Assembly (NCBI GenBank): GCA_023957125.1
Contig: JAMLHL010000035.1
Coordinates: forward strand, 1-36,852
Reading direction: 5' to 3'
Source of the DNA: Chitinophagaceae bacterium
GTDB lineage: Bacteria; Bacteroidota; Bacteroidia; Chitinophagales; Chitinophagaceae
DNA length: 36,852 nucleotides
Made by a program: the position numbers and the translations under genes. Numbering within the stretch: position 1 is the stretch's first letter; every line of letters begins with the position of its first letter. The notes beneath the pieces are model-generated. The model ran no database searches, was not told where the DNA came from, and saw only the letters and a program-made list of their open reading frames with translations. This document shows, in pieces, positions 9,055 through 15,477 of this stretch.

Positions 9055-10305
9055 TTAATAATCTTCTGTAAACGCTGCGTTTATCAGTTCATCTGCATCA
9101 ATGATAGTCAGCAGGCTATTATCGCGTGTTTTTTGGTATTGCCTTGCGTTGGCAGCCGTTACAAATGTGTATTTGTTCTCCTGCTTCAACTTTTCTGAAT
9201 CCGGCGTAGATACAAAAAAACCTGCTACAACAGGGCGGTTCATAAACGTAAGGATAACCGGCTTGCCGGTTGGTGCATATACGCCGGGGTGCTCCGGATC
9301 AATTACCGCAGCGATCATTTGTTCCGTCATGCCCAGGCGGCGCAATCGTTCTTCGTATTTATCCAGATACGCCTGTTTCTGATCATCGGGTAGAAAAGAA
9401 TTTCCGATCATTGTAAATACTGTTTTTCTGCCACTTAACATCTGTGTCAGCAGGCGCTGTACCCGTATAGGTTGTATGCCCAGCTTGTCAGCAAATATTC
9501 TGAAATCCGACTGTCCAAAATAACCGTAGCTGCCGTAAAATTTACTATTGTAGCAACCGTGGTAAAGATCAAGCGCCAAATCGCTTTCATTGGGTATGTG
9601 CAGCAGCGTGCACATGAGGTCGTAGGCTGGTGATAGCGTATAGTCTCCCATAACCGTTTCAATCAATGAAAAGTTCTTTAAATGAGCGTCTCCATTAGAG
9701 AAAATATAGTTAAACAGTACCAGTTTAAATAGCTGCTCCAGTGCCGGCGGGTAGGCTGCAACATATCGTTTTATGAGTGCGCCTATTTCTTCGTAAGTGC
9801 CGTCGTATTTAAAATCCTCTCCTGGTTTTGCCGTATGCTTATTTCGCCCGCTTAGCTGTGCCATATCCTCCTGGAGGTATTTTTTACCATTCGGCTTCAC
9901 ATCAAACCGGCGGGTAATGTAGGAAGGCACGCCGTCCTTAAAATAAATGAGCGCATTAGCGGCAGTCTTTATACCAAATACCTGTTCGGCAATTTGCATG
10001 GTCAGGTGTTCATTTTCCGGCGCTATTGCCGGGTGCTGAAGCAATGTGCCTGGCGGTATTGGCTTTATAATATATTGCCCACCGGTTTCAACGAGCTTTA
10101 GCTCTTTATCCTCCAACCGCAGGGAATATTTTAACTGCACACCCGATATGGACAGCCGTTTGGTCCTTTGCTGATATTCAGCAAGATTATCAACGGCAGG
10201 CGCGTCAAATCCTAACAGCGGCGACACTTTAGCGCCTTCGAACAATTTCTTGCGGCATTGTACACAATACCCGTCCACATTCATTTTATAACATCCGGGG
10301 CACAT
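9055..10305 (-). CDS. hipT: HipT-like toxin kinase of a HipBST system
   Basis: The protein has 416 residues. It is a Ser/Thr kinase of the HipA C-terminal fold without the HipA N-terminal subdomain, which is encoded separately upstream. Visible parts are a short zinc-ribbon-like start (CPGC at 2-5, CVQC at 14-17), a glycine-rich loop with the serine motif SISGVQ at 52-57, catalytic loop NGDAHLKN with Asp206 and Asn211, and the metal-binding segment SPAYDL with Asp229. In the described E. coli HipBST system the kinase phosphorylates tryptophanyl-tRNA synthetase, and the serines of the loop are autophosphorylated; the SIS motif matches that pattern. Catalytic residues are intact, so it is probably a working toxin. 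It follows hipS by 2 bases. The target in this organism is unknown. Confidence 0.85.
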   Translation of the reverse strand: MCPGCYKMNVDGYCVQCRKKLFEGAKVSPLLGFDAPAVDNLAEYQQRTKRLSISGVQLKYSLRLEDKELKLVETGGQYIIKPIPPGTLLQHPAIAPENEHLTMQIAEQVFGIKTAANALIYFKDGVPSYITRRFDVKPNGKKYLQEDMAQLSGRNKHTAKPGEDFKYDGTYEEIGALIKRYVAAYPPALEQLFKLVLFNYIFSNGDAHLKNFSLIETVMGDYTLSPAYDLMCTLLHIPNESDLALDLYHGCYNSKFYGSYGYFGQSDFRIFADKLGIQPIRVQRLLTQMLSGRKTVFTMIGNSFLPDDQKQAYLDKYEERLRRLGMTEQMIAAVIDPEHPGVYAPTGKPVILTFMNRPVVAGFFVSTPDSEKLKQENKYTFVTAANARQYQKTRDNSLLTIIDADELINAAFTEDY

Positions 10306-10307
10306 AG

Positions 10308-10640
10308 TTAATCATTTGCTTCTTTAACGGTAATAGCGCCAATGGTATCATCGCCGGCTGTTTTTAGCAGCCTTGTAAAATCATCCTCCTCATCAATTTT
10401 GAGCAGGCGGCATTGTATGTCTTTATTAATTCCTTCCGATAACAATCCTGAAAAAAAAGGGAACAGTACATGGCTTTGGTGCTCCCGTTGCTTTTTGGGC
10501 AGCGTAAGGCTAATGGAGGGCATTGAAGATTCATCCATATAGGCATGTGTATAGGTAAAACGGTAGTCATCGGGTGCCAGCTTTTTAAGATAGCCTGCCA
10601 ATACGCCATTATAATAGACCGCACCCTGCGCCATAGTCAT
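10308..10640 (-). CDS. hipS: HipS-like antitoxin, stand-alone HipA N-terminal subdomain
   Basis: The protein has 110 residues and matches the N-subdomain-1 of HipA: AVYYNGVLAGYLKKLAPDDY, FTYTHAYMDE, ISLTLPKKQREHQ, then FPFFSGLLSEGI and DDTIGAITV. In HipBST systems this domain is split off and serves as the antitoxin that blocks the kinase. The start ATG at 10640 overlaps the hipB stop (ATGA), so translation is coupled, and the stop is 2 bases before hipT. The gene order B-S-T is the same as in the described E. coli system. Confidence 0.83.
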   Translation of the reverse strand: MTMAQGAVYYNGVLAGYLKKLAPDDYRFTYTHAYMDESSMPSISLTLPKKQREHQSHVLFPFFSGLLSEGINKDIQCRLLKIDEEDDFTRLLKTAGDDTIGAITVKEAND

Positions 10641-10849
10641 TCATTAGCTTTTTTTATTTGTACCAGTATTTCCAACCCGAGGACCAGGGCCAGCTTTTCC
10701 AGCGTTTTGAGTGAGGGGTTGCCTACACCCGTTTCCACAATATTAATGGTTCGGGTGGTAATGCCACTCATTTCCGCAAGATCCTCCTGCTTCAGGCTGA
10801 GAAACTCCCTCCTTTTTTTAAACAGTGATCCTATTTCTGCAATATCCAT
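10637..10849 (-). CDS. hipB: HipB-like Xre family DNA-binding protein
   Basis: The protein has 70 residues starting MDIAEIGSLFKKRREFL. An Xre/HTH_3 helix-turn-helix is clear (LKQEDLAEMSGITTRTINIV, then GNPSLKTLEKLALVLGLEI). In-frame ATG codons exist up to 10876, but I prefer 10849. The -7 box at 10874-10881 and an operator-like palindrome at 10851-10864 lie just upstream, and a longer start would place the promoter inside the gene. It overlaps hipS by 4 bases. The likely role is a repressor of its own operon acting at the three palindromes upstream, possibly as a complex with HipS and HipT. Confidence 0.82.
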   Translation of the reverse strand: MDIAEIGSLFKKRREFLSLKQEDLAEMSGITTRTINIVETGVGNPSLKTLEKLALVLGLEILVQIKKANE

Positions 10850-10850
10850 C

Positions 10851-10864
10851 AGAATTATATTTCT
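10851..10864. promoter_or_regulatory. Operator-like palindrome O1 of hipBST
   Basis: AGAATTATATTTCT is an imperfect palindrome in which 6 of 7 base pairs match. It lies between the predicted -7 box and the hipB start, where bound repressor would block transcription. A 17-base stretch around it is repeated exactly at O2. Confidence 0.6.
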
Positions 10865-10873
10865 TATATTAAA

Positions 10874-10881
10874 CAAAAATA
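10874..10881 (-). promoter_or_regulatory. Bacteroidota -7 element of the hipBST promoter
   Basis: The minus strand reads TATTTTTG, a match to TAnnTTTG. It places transcription start about 15-20 bases before the hipB ATG at 10849. No good TTTG -33 element is seen 19-21 bases upstream. The element lies between O1 and O2. Confidence 0.5.
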
Positions 10882-10910
10882 TGAATTTTGAAAGACATTT
10901 TGATTAAATC

Positions 10911-10924
10911 AGAATTATATTTCT
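10911..10924. promoter_or_regulatory. Operator-like palindrome O2 of hipBST
   Basis: This is identical to O1 over 17 bases (ATCAGAATTATATTTCT at 10849-10865 and 10909-10925). It is exactly 60 bp from O1 and just upstream of the expected -33 position. Confidence 0.6.
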
Positions 10925-10966
10925 ATTTTACATTAAATTGATAAGATGAGGCTTGCCAGCAAGTGT

Positions 10967-10988
10967 AACCGGAATTATAATTCCGGTT
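10967..10988. promoter_or_regulatory. Operator-like perfect 22-bp palindrome O3
   Basis: A 22-bp perfect palindrome with core GGAATTATAATTCC, which matches the O1/O2 core at 11 of 14 positions. Its core starts at 10971, again exactly 60 bp from the matching base of O2. It has no loop and no long T-run, so it is less likely to be a terminator. Confidence 0.5.
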
Positions 10989-11018
10989 TTGGCTTTAGCA
11001 CAAAATAGGCAACAAAAG

Positions 11019-11655
11019 CTAAGTACCGTCACCAGGTGTTGCAATAAGCTTGCTTGCGATGTCTTTTTTTGCGCCTGCATGTGCTGGGGGGAGCATTTTC
11101 CTTACTGCATTTTTCTTTTTTCCGGTAGCGGCTGGATGAACGGTTACTTTTTCGATAGGCTGTTCCTGTTCTGTTACCACATCGGCAGGCGCCTTGTCTT
11201 CCCGCATCCCTTCAAATGATGGGTGACGAAAAACACCATCTTCCGTTATTTCTGTGAAGGTGATCTCGCACACCAGCTTTGGTTTTAGCCATGTTGCATC
11301 CGCATGCGGCGGATGCGGGCGAAACCTGGAGGGTTTGTTATAGTCAGGCATTTCCACCAACGGGCTGCTCTTTATTACAAGGGGCTTAAACTGCGCCATC
11401 ATCTTATCATTAAAGCCGGTTCCCACCTTACCCGCATACTGCACTTGCCTTAAAAGGTTCGTCAACAAGTGTTGCTAGCATCGGGGAAAGCTTTTTGGGG
11501 AAAGGCGCTGCCGGTGCATTTTTAACTATGGCAGTAACGGATGATTTCTCTGCATCATCTTTCTTTTGTCCGTTTCTTTTAGTTGTTTTTGTTTTCAGCG
11601 CTTTTTTTGACGTTGTAATGTTGCTACCATATCTGTGCGTTTTGAATGAATACAA
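11019..11655 (-). pseudogene. Remnant of LigD (ATP-dependent DNA ligase D), gutted
   Basis: Two fragments lie in different frames. The first (11655 down to about 11455) is a Lys/Thr/Ala-rich linker followed by FPKKLSPMLATLVDEPF, the usual beginning of the LigD ligase domain. The second (about 11455 to 11019) starts at QYAGKVGTGF and carries the end of the ligase OB-fold (LVCEITFTEIT, DGVFRHPSFEGMREDK), then a linker. The adenylation core, including the catalytic KxDG lysine, is missing between them: a deletion of very roughly 160-200 codons whose join also shifts frame. The nuclease domain before it and the polymerase domain after it are absent. LigD works with Ku in non-homologous end joining; this copy cannot. 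No Ku gene is in the window. Confidence 0.75.
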
Positions 11656-11836
11656 ACCTGGGGAATATTATACCTGTTGTAATGCGTTCAAAAACTATTC
11701 CTAAAGCGTTTCAGCAAGTGGCAATATTTTAATGATAATTTAGATAAAGTAAGAAGACACAACCGCCAAATCATGCCAACGGAAGACGGGTATTAATACT
11801 GCTATTGTATGGCTGATACTTTTACCGAACACTAAA

Positions 11837-12115
11837 ATGACCGGTATGGAGCAGCTTACCAAAGATGACCTTCTTCAGCTAAGAATGCTATTATTAAGTG
11901 ATATCAAAAAGCTCGTTGAAAGAAAAATGAAGGCTACCACTATGGAGCAACAGGAATGGCTCAGGAGTAAGTCTGTCCGAAATATATTAGGTATTTCCCC
12001 TGGTACGCTCCAAAACTTACGCATTACCGGGAAAATTCGCTATAAAAAGGTTATGGGATCTTACTATTACAATAGAGTTGATCTGGAAAAGCTATTTGGT
12101 GATGGAGTGGAGTAG
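11837..12115 (+). CDS. Helix-turn-helix (excisionase-like) protein of a mobile element
   Basis: The protein has 92 residues; a second ATG three codons in is also possible. The N-terminal half is a charged helix (LLQLRMLLLSDIKKLVERKM), followed by a MerR/Xis-like helix-turn-helix (WLRSKSVRNILGISPGTLQN, then LRITGKIRYKKVMGSYYYNR) and a wing ending DLEKLF. Small proteins of this layout accompany tyrosine recombinases in Bacteroidota integrative elements and may act as excisionase or element regulator. It overlaps the next gene by 14 bases and lies about 340 bases from the recombinase, which is convergent. Confidence 0.65.
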   Translation: MTGMEQLTKDDLLQLRMLLLSDIKKLVERKMKATTMEQQEWLRSKSVRNILGISPGTLQNLRITGKIRYKKVMGSYYYNRVDLEKLFGDGVE

Positions 12116-12395
12116 TGATAAATGCTGGACAAGACTTTTGGGGACTGTTGCAAACGATAAGAGACTGAACGTTTGGCATCTCTCACTATTGCATTCCCTG
12201 ATCCGATTGGCCTATTTGCAGAATGAGCGAAAAATAGTCCATGTAAGCCGGAGCCGCTTAATGGAATTATCACATATAAATACGCCACCAACTTATCATA
12301 AATATTTTAAGCAGCTTCAAAATTTCGGATATATAAAATATACTCCTTCCTATCATCCGGGCTACCGTAGTACGGTTGAATTCTTAACACTCTGA
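12102..12395 (+). CDS. Small mobile-element protein with winged-helix-like region
   Basis: The protein has 97 residues starting MEWSSDKCWTRLL. I preferred this start over 12078 because it leaves a short 14-base overlap with the upstream gene. A winged-helix-like stretch is visible (VSRSRLMELSHINTPPTYHK, then YFKQLQNFGYIKYTPSYHP). Proteins of this kind often follow the HTH gene in Bacteroidota integrative elements, but no function is established. It ends 5 bases before a strong terminator hairpin. Confidence 0.55.
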   Translation: MEWSSDKCWTRLLGTVANDKRLNVWHLSLLHSLIRLAYLQNERKIVHVSRSRLMELSHINTPPTYHKYFKQLQNFGYIKYTPSYHPGYRSTVEFLTL

Positions 12396-12399
12396 AGGA

Positions 12400-12430
12400 A
12401 CAAAACCTGTGTAGCGAACACAGGTTTTGT
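12400..12430. terminator. Bidirectional terminator hairpin
   Basis: A perfect 12-bp stem (ACAAAACCTGTG pairing with CACAGGTTTTGT) around a 7-base loop lies between the two convergent units, the small HTH genes (+) and the recombinase gene (-). A/T-rich outer ends serve both directions. Confidence 0.75.
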
Positions 12431-12456
12431 ACAATGAGAACTTTATCTTAGATTTT

Positions 12457-13845
12457 TTAACCAATGATTAATCTCAGATCCTTCAGGTTTCTTTCAATCT
12501 CAGCAAGCTTTTCCGTTAAATTGGTCACTTTTGCAGGATCTTGTTTATCTTTTATAGTATTCAGCTCTTTTTCCAGCCGCAAAAGGAATGACATAGCGTC
12601 TTCTTTGTCCTCAATTCCAGCTTTTGGTGAAATTTTTTCGCTTAAAGCTAACATTTCTTTACTCACGGTTTCCTGTTCTGTTATCGCGTAATCCTCCGTC
12701 TGTTGTACACTGGCATGTCCTAATAGTTCTTTAACAATATGAATGGGGACTCCGTTTTTAAGCGCTACAGTACTTGCAAAAGTTCGCCTTAACCTGTGCG
12801 TGTCTAATTTGTATTTGAGATTGATATTGCATAAAGCCTGAATTTCTTTAAGATAGGCATTCATCTTTTGATTTGATCTGACGGGGAGTACGCTTCCCCG
12901 TTGGATACAGGTGGGATGATTTTTGTATTTTTCCAAAATCGCCATCGCTTTTGGCAGCAATGGAATATCACATGCAGCATCGGTTTTTTTCCTGCTAATA
13001 AAAATCCAGTATTTTCCGTCTTCGCCCAATCCAATATCTTCTGGCACCAGTTTATATACGTCGCAATAAGCCAAACCGGTATAGGCCTGGAAGACACTCA
13101 CATCTCTCACTATTGATAACCTCTCATTCGGAAGCACTTTAGTTTCGAGTGAGTGAAGCTCTGCTGTAGTTAGAGGTTTCTTTTTGATCTTTGTCTTCTT
13201 CCCTGAGAATAATTTAAAGGGATCTTGGGGAATAATTTCATTTTTGACGGCCCGCAGTACAATTTTTTTGAAATTGCTTACATACTTCAACGCTGTATTG
13301 TTGGCACAATCTCTAACTGTTCTTAAGTAAATATCATAGCTCTGAACAAATTCATAGTTTAATTCCCGGAATTCAAGGTCATCCTTCCCATACTTGAACC
13401 GAATAAAATCTTTGACGTGTGAACGCGCTGTAACATACCGTTCATGTGTTCCTTCGGCATATTGACCCTTTTTTACCAGGGCGGCTAATTCATCATTATG
13501 AGTTTGAAATTCCTCCAGTACTTTAGCCTTTGATATTGTTTTGCCTGCAACATAATCTGCAATGAGTTGTGATGTGATAGTGATGTTCTGATTCAGCAAT
13601 TCGGTTCTATACTGATAAATCTTGGCTACAAGAGAATCCAAAAAGTGATTAAGGATTTTTGCGTCTTCTTTATTGCCAATAGCTTTTCCTGTCCTTTGAT
13701 CCCAACGATCAATGTCCCATTTCCTTTTAGTGGATTTTTCTTTTTGAATTCCATCGATCGTTACCCGCAGGTAAACCAACCTGCTTTTGCCGTTGTTTCT
13801 TGGGGTCTTCAAAAAGAAAAGTAACCCAAAGCTTTGTTCTAACAT
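12457..13845 (-). CDS. Tyrosine recombinase (phage integrase family)
   Basis: The protein has 462 residues. It has an N-terminal arm-binding region (FFLKTPRNNGKSRLVYLRVT), a SAM-like core-binding domain (about 105-215) and a C-terminal catalytic domain. Catalytic residues seen are THRLRRTFA (box II His-x-x-Arg), LLGHASVQQTEDY (His, then the nucleophile Tyr six residues later), and Lys in the ISRKKTD hairpin. At box I, where TGLR is usual, the sequence reads YTGLAYCDV, so the first arginine is replaced by Ala. Variation at this position is known in Bacteroidota recombinases; IntDOT of CTnDOT has Ser there. A coiled-coil-like tail follows the catalytic domain. The upstream region carries repeated GTGCCAC motifs and faces the 3' end of tRNA-Ser. 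It probably integrates the element that forms the left part of the window. Confidence 0.88.
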   Translation of the reverse strand: MLEQSFGLLFFLKTPRNNGKSRLVYLRVTIDGIQKEKSTKRKWDIDRWDQRTGKAIGNKEDAKILNHFLDSLVAKIYQYRTELLNQNITITSQLIADYVAGKTISKAKVLEEFQTHNDELAALVKKGQYAEGTHERYVTARSHVKDFIRFKYGKDDLEFRELNYEFVQSYDIYLRTVRDCANNTALKYVSNFKKIVLRAVKNEIIPQDPFKLFSGKKTKIKKKPLTTAELHSLETKVLPNERLSIVRDVSVFQAYTGLAYCDVYKLVPEDIGLGEDGKYWIFISRKKTDAACDIPLLPKAMAILEKYKNHPTCIQRGSVLPVRSNQKMNAYLKEIQALCNINLKYKLDTHRLRRTFASTVALKNGVPIHIVKELLGHASVQQTEDYAITEQETVSKEMLALSEKISPKAGIEDKEDAMSFLLRLEKELNTIKDKQDPAKVTNLTEKLAEIERNLKDLRLIIG

Positions 13846-13946
13846 AATTCAACATTTTAAAGGTTAATAAATGTAGAATCAAAGCGTCTTTGAGTCAAGT
13901 CGTTAAGGAGGTTTACAGGTTGATATTCAAATGTTTACGCTATGTT

Positions 13947-13993
13947 TCGTGGCACATTTTTTTGAATACCTAATGTGCCACGAATGTGCCACA
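13947..13993. repeat. Inverted and direct GTGCCAC repeats, candidate recombinase arm sites
   Basis: TCGTGGCACAT (13947-13957) and ATGTGCCACGA (13973-13983) form an 11-bp perfect inverted repeat with a 15-base gap. AATGTGCCAC occurs twice in direct order at 13972 and 13983, 11 bp apart. They lie about 100 bp upstream of the recombinase start, where arm-type or regulatory sites of tyrosine recombinases are often found. Confidence 0.5.
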
Positions 13994-14041
13994 ACTTTTT
14001 TGGGTGTTTTTGAAAATTTTGATGATATATACCCAAAAAGA

Positions 14042-14073
14042 AAAACCTGCAATCCTTTGGAATTGCAGGTTTT
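14042..14073 (-). terminator. Terminator of tRNA-Ser
   Basis: A 12-bp stem (AAAACCTGCAAT pairing with ATTGCAGGTTTT) with an 8-base loop lies 45 bases downstream of the tRNA 3' end on the minus strand. On that strand it is followed by a T-rich run broken by one C. Confidence 0.75.
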
Positions 14074-14118
14074 ATCAGCTTTTGAAAGATTTGTTGTGTG
14101 ATTATCAAACTCTCGCGG

Positions 14119-14203
14119 CGGAGAGAGAGGGATTCGAACCCCCGGACCTGTGACAGTCAACGGTTTTCAAGACCGCCGCATTCGACCGCTCTGCCATCTC
14201 TCC
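14119..14203 (-). tRNA. tRNA-Ser(UGA)
   Basis: An 85-base cloverleaf can be drawn. The acceptor is GGAGAGA (14203-14197) paired with TCTCTCC (14126-14120), with G as discriminator at 14119. The T arm is GGGGG-TTCGAAT-CCCTC (14143-14127). The anticodon stem-loop is GCGGT-CTTGAAA-ACCGT, giving anticodon TGA, and a long variable arm follows as expected for serine. CCA is not encoded. The 3' end faces the recombinase gene, the usual orientation of an integration target. Confidence 0.93.
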
Positions 14204-14207
14204 GCCG

Positions 14208-14240
14208 CAAAAATAGGGGGGCAATAGTAATTGGCAAAAA
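14208..14240 (-). promoter_or_regulatory. Promoter of tRNA-Ser
   Basis: The minus strand has TTTG (14238-14235), a 19-base spacer, and TATTTTTG (14215-14208), a full match to the Bacteroidota -33/-7 consensus. The -7 box ends only 4 bases before the mature tRNA, so the primary transcript would have almost no 5' leader. Confidence 0.7.
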
Positions 14241-14392
14241 CTATTTCTTCTTCATTATCGCTTTCCTGAATAATCCGCCGAAAACATCAACGGGTGTCCT
14301 CATTGTATGCAGGCGATGGGGGATATCGCTCATGCCGGAGATTCCCTAATTCAAAATAACTGTACCTTCGCCGGCAAAAATCTATATACATT

Positions 14393-15004
14393 ATGGACGA
14401 AAATGAAATATTGGGGCCCCAAAGACTGGGGCCGCTGACGCCGCTCGTGGGCGAATGGGAAGGGGATGTGGGAATAGATCTTTCCTACCACAACAAAGAC
14501 GATGAAACTTCCAAAACCTCCTATTTCGAAAAAGCCTGGTTCAAGCCTATTCCCGTGCAGGAAAACGGACAGCAATCAATGGACGGATTGAGCTATCAGT
14601 CCACCGCATGGCGACATGGCGAGGAAGCCATGGATCCGTTTCACGATGAAGTAGGATATCTCCTGTGGGACAAGAAAAACGGGCAGGTGATCCGTTCGGT
14701 GGTCTTTGGCCGCGGAATTGCTATCCTGGCCGGCGCCGACGCCGGACCCCGTGATAAGGAAATTCACTTCAAAGCTACGTTGGGCGATCCCTGTTATGGC
14801 ATCCTTCAAAACAAATACCTCATGGGACGCGCTACTCTTAAAAGTTTTGAAAGCACGCTAAAACTTAACGACGATGGATCCATTACGCATTCTTCCGATA
14901 TCGTTCTGAAACTGGGAGCGCTCAATGGAGAGGAGATGCATCATACGGATGTTAATACCCTGCACCGGGTAAAGCGTTATCACCCGGGCGCCGAACATCA
15001 ATGA
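14393..15004 (+). CDS. Nitrobindin-like heme-binding beta-barrel protein
   Basis: The protein has 203 residues from ATG 14393. It starts with LGPLTPLVGEWEGDVGIDLS, the GxWxG-type opening of the fatty-acid-binding-protein/nitrobindin (DUF1794) fold. YFEKAWFKPIP, YQSTAWRHGE, DEVGYLLWDKKNGQVIRSVV, then RGIAILAG and LYSxL-like strands complete a beta-barrel. No signal peptide is seen, so it is cytoplasmic. Proteins of this fold bind heme b and react with NO or peroxynitrite; the heme-ligand His cannot be assigned here by eye. It is a single-gene unit ending in a hairpin terminator shared with the convergent DUF2892 gene. Confidence 0.72.
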   Translation: MDENEILGPQRLGPLTPLVGEWEGDVGIDLSYHNKDDETSKTSYFEKAWFKPIPVQENGQQSMDGLSYQSTAWRHGEEAMDPFHDEVGYLLWDKKNGQVIRSVVFGRGIAILAGADAGPRDKEIHFKATLGDPCYGILQNKYLMGRATLKSFESTLKLNDDGSITHSSDIVLKLGALNGEEMHHTDVNTLHRVKRYHPGAEHQ

Positions 15005-15023
15005 TATTTAAAATGGCACTACT

Positions 15024-15059
15024 ATAAGCCCGGAGCCTATTGCTGGTTTCCGGGCTTAT
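15024..15059. terminator. Shared terminator overlapping the DUF2892 stop codon
   Basis: ATAAGCCCGG (15024-15033) pairs with CCGGGCTTAT (15050-15059), extended by one A-T pair. The stop codon of the minus-strand DUF2892 gene (15037-15039) lies in the loop, so the hairpin begins within its last codons. It serves both convergent genes. Confidence 0.7.
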
Positions 15060-15297
15060 CAGTTTTGTATTTTTCCCCGGACGTTGGTGCGGATGGTACT
15101 TTTTTCCGGGTGGATATCCCCAGCAGACGCCATACCGGACAAAAATTAATGAGGGCAGTTAATAGTAATACGATGGCTGCAATTAAAAGAACGATTCCCA
15201 CAGTGCCCGATACCACTCCTGCCATATATAGCACTACAAAAAGAATGGCGAGGAGCACCCTTATGGTTTTATCCGTGTTGCTGATGTTTGCTTTCAT
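15037..15297 (-). CDS. DUF2892 (YgaP-type) small inner-membrane protein
   Basis: The protein has 86 residues. The start MKANISNTDKTIRVLLAILF, then the second hydrophobic helix (GIVLLIAAIVLLLTALINF) and the CPVWRLLGIST motif, are the standard pattern of DUF2892/YgaP transmembrane proteins. It has two membrane helices and a polar C-terminal tail. The Cys in FCPVW is conserved in this family and may relate to sulfur or redox chemistry, but the stand-alone form has no known function. It is monocistronic. Confidence 0.8.
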   Translation of the reverse strand: MKANISNTDKTIRVLLAILFVVLYMAGVVSGTVGIVLLIAAIVLLLTALINFCPVWRLLGISTRKKVPSAPTSGEKYKTDKPGNQQ

Positions 15298-15477
15298 GAT
15301 AAATATATTTTCAAATCAAAAAAAGATATTTCCGATAACGATGGTGCAACCTGGTAAAGGAATTGTAATCATCTTCCGATATCCTTTGCAATAACACACG
15401 GTATCTGTTTCTGTATCTGTGGCTCGTGAAGGAAGGTTGATTTAAGTTTTAGTACCTCTAAGATATGATTCTTTTAA

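Noticed and set aside
10967..10988. Intrinsic terminator
   Set aside because: The palindrome has no loop and only a short T-run, and it fits the operator series by core sequence and 60-bp spacing.
13927..14349. Open frames crossing the tRNA-Ser region on both strands
   Set aside because: They read through a clear cloverleaf, its promoter and its terminator and have no signal or domain pattern.
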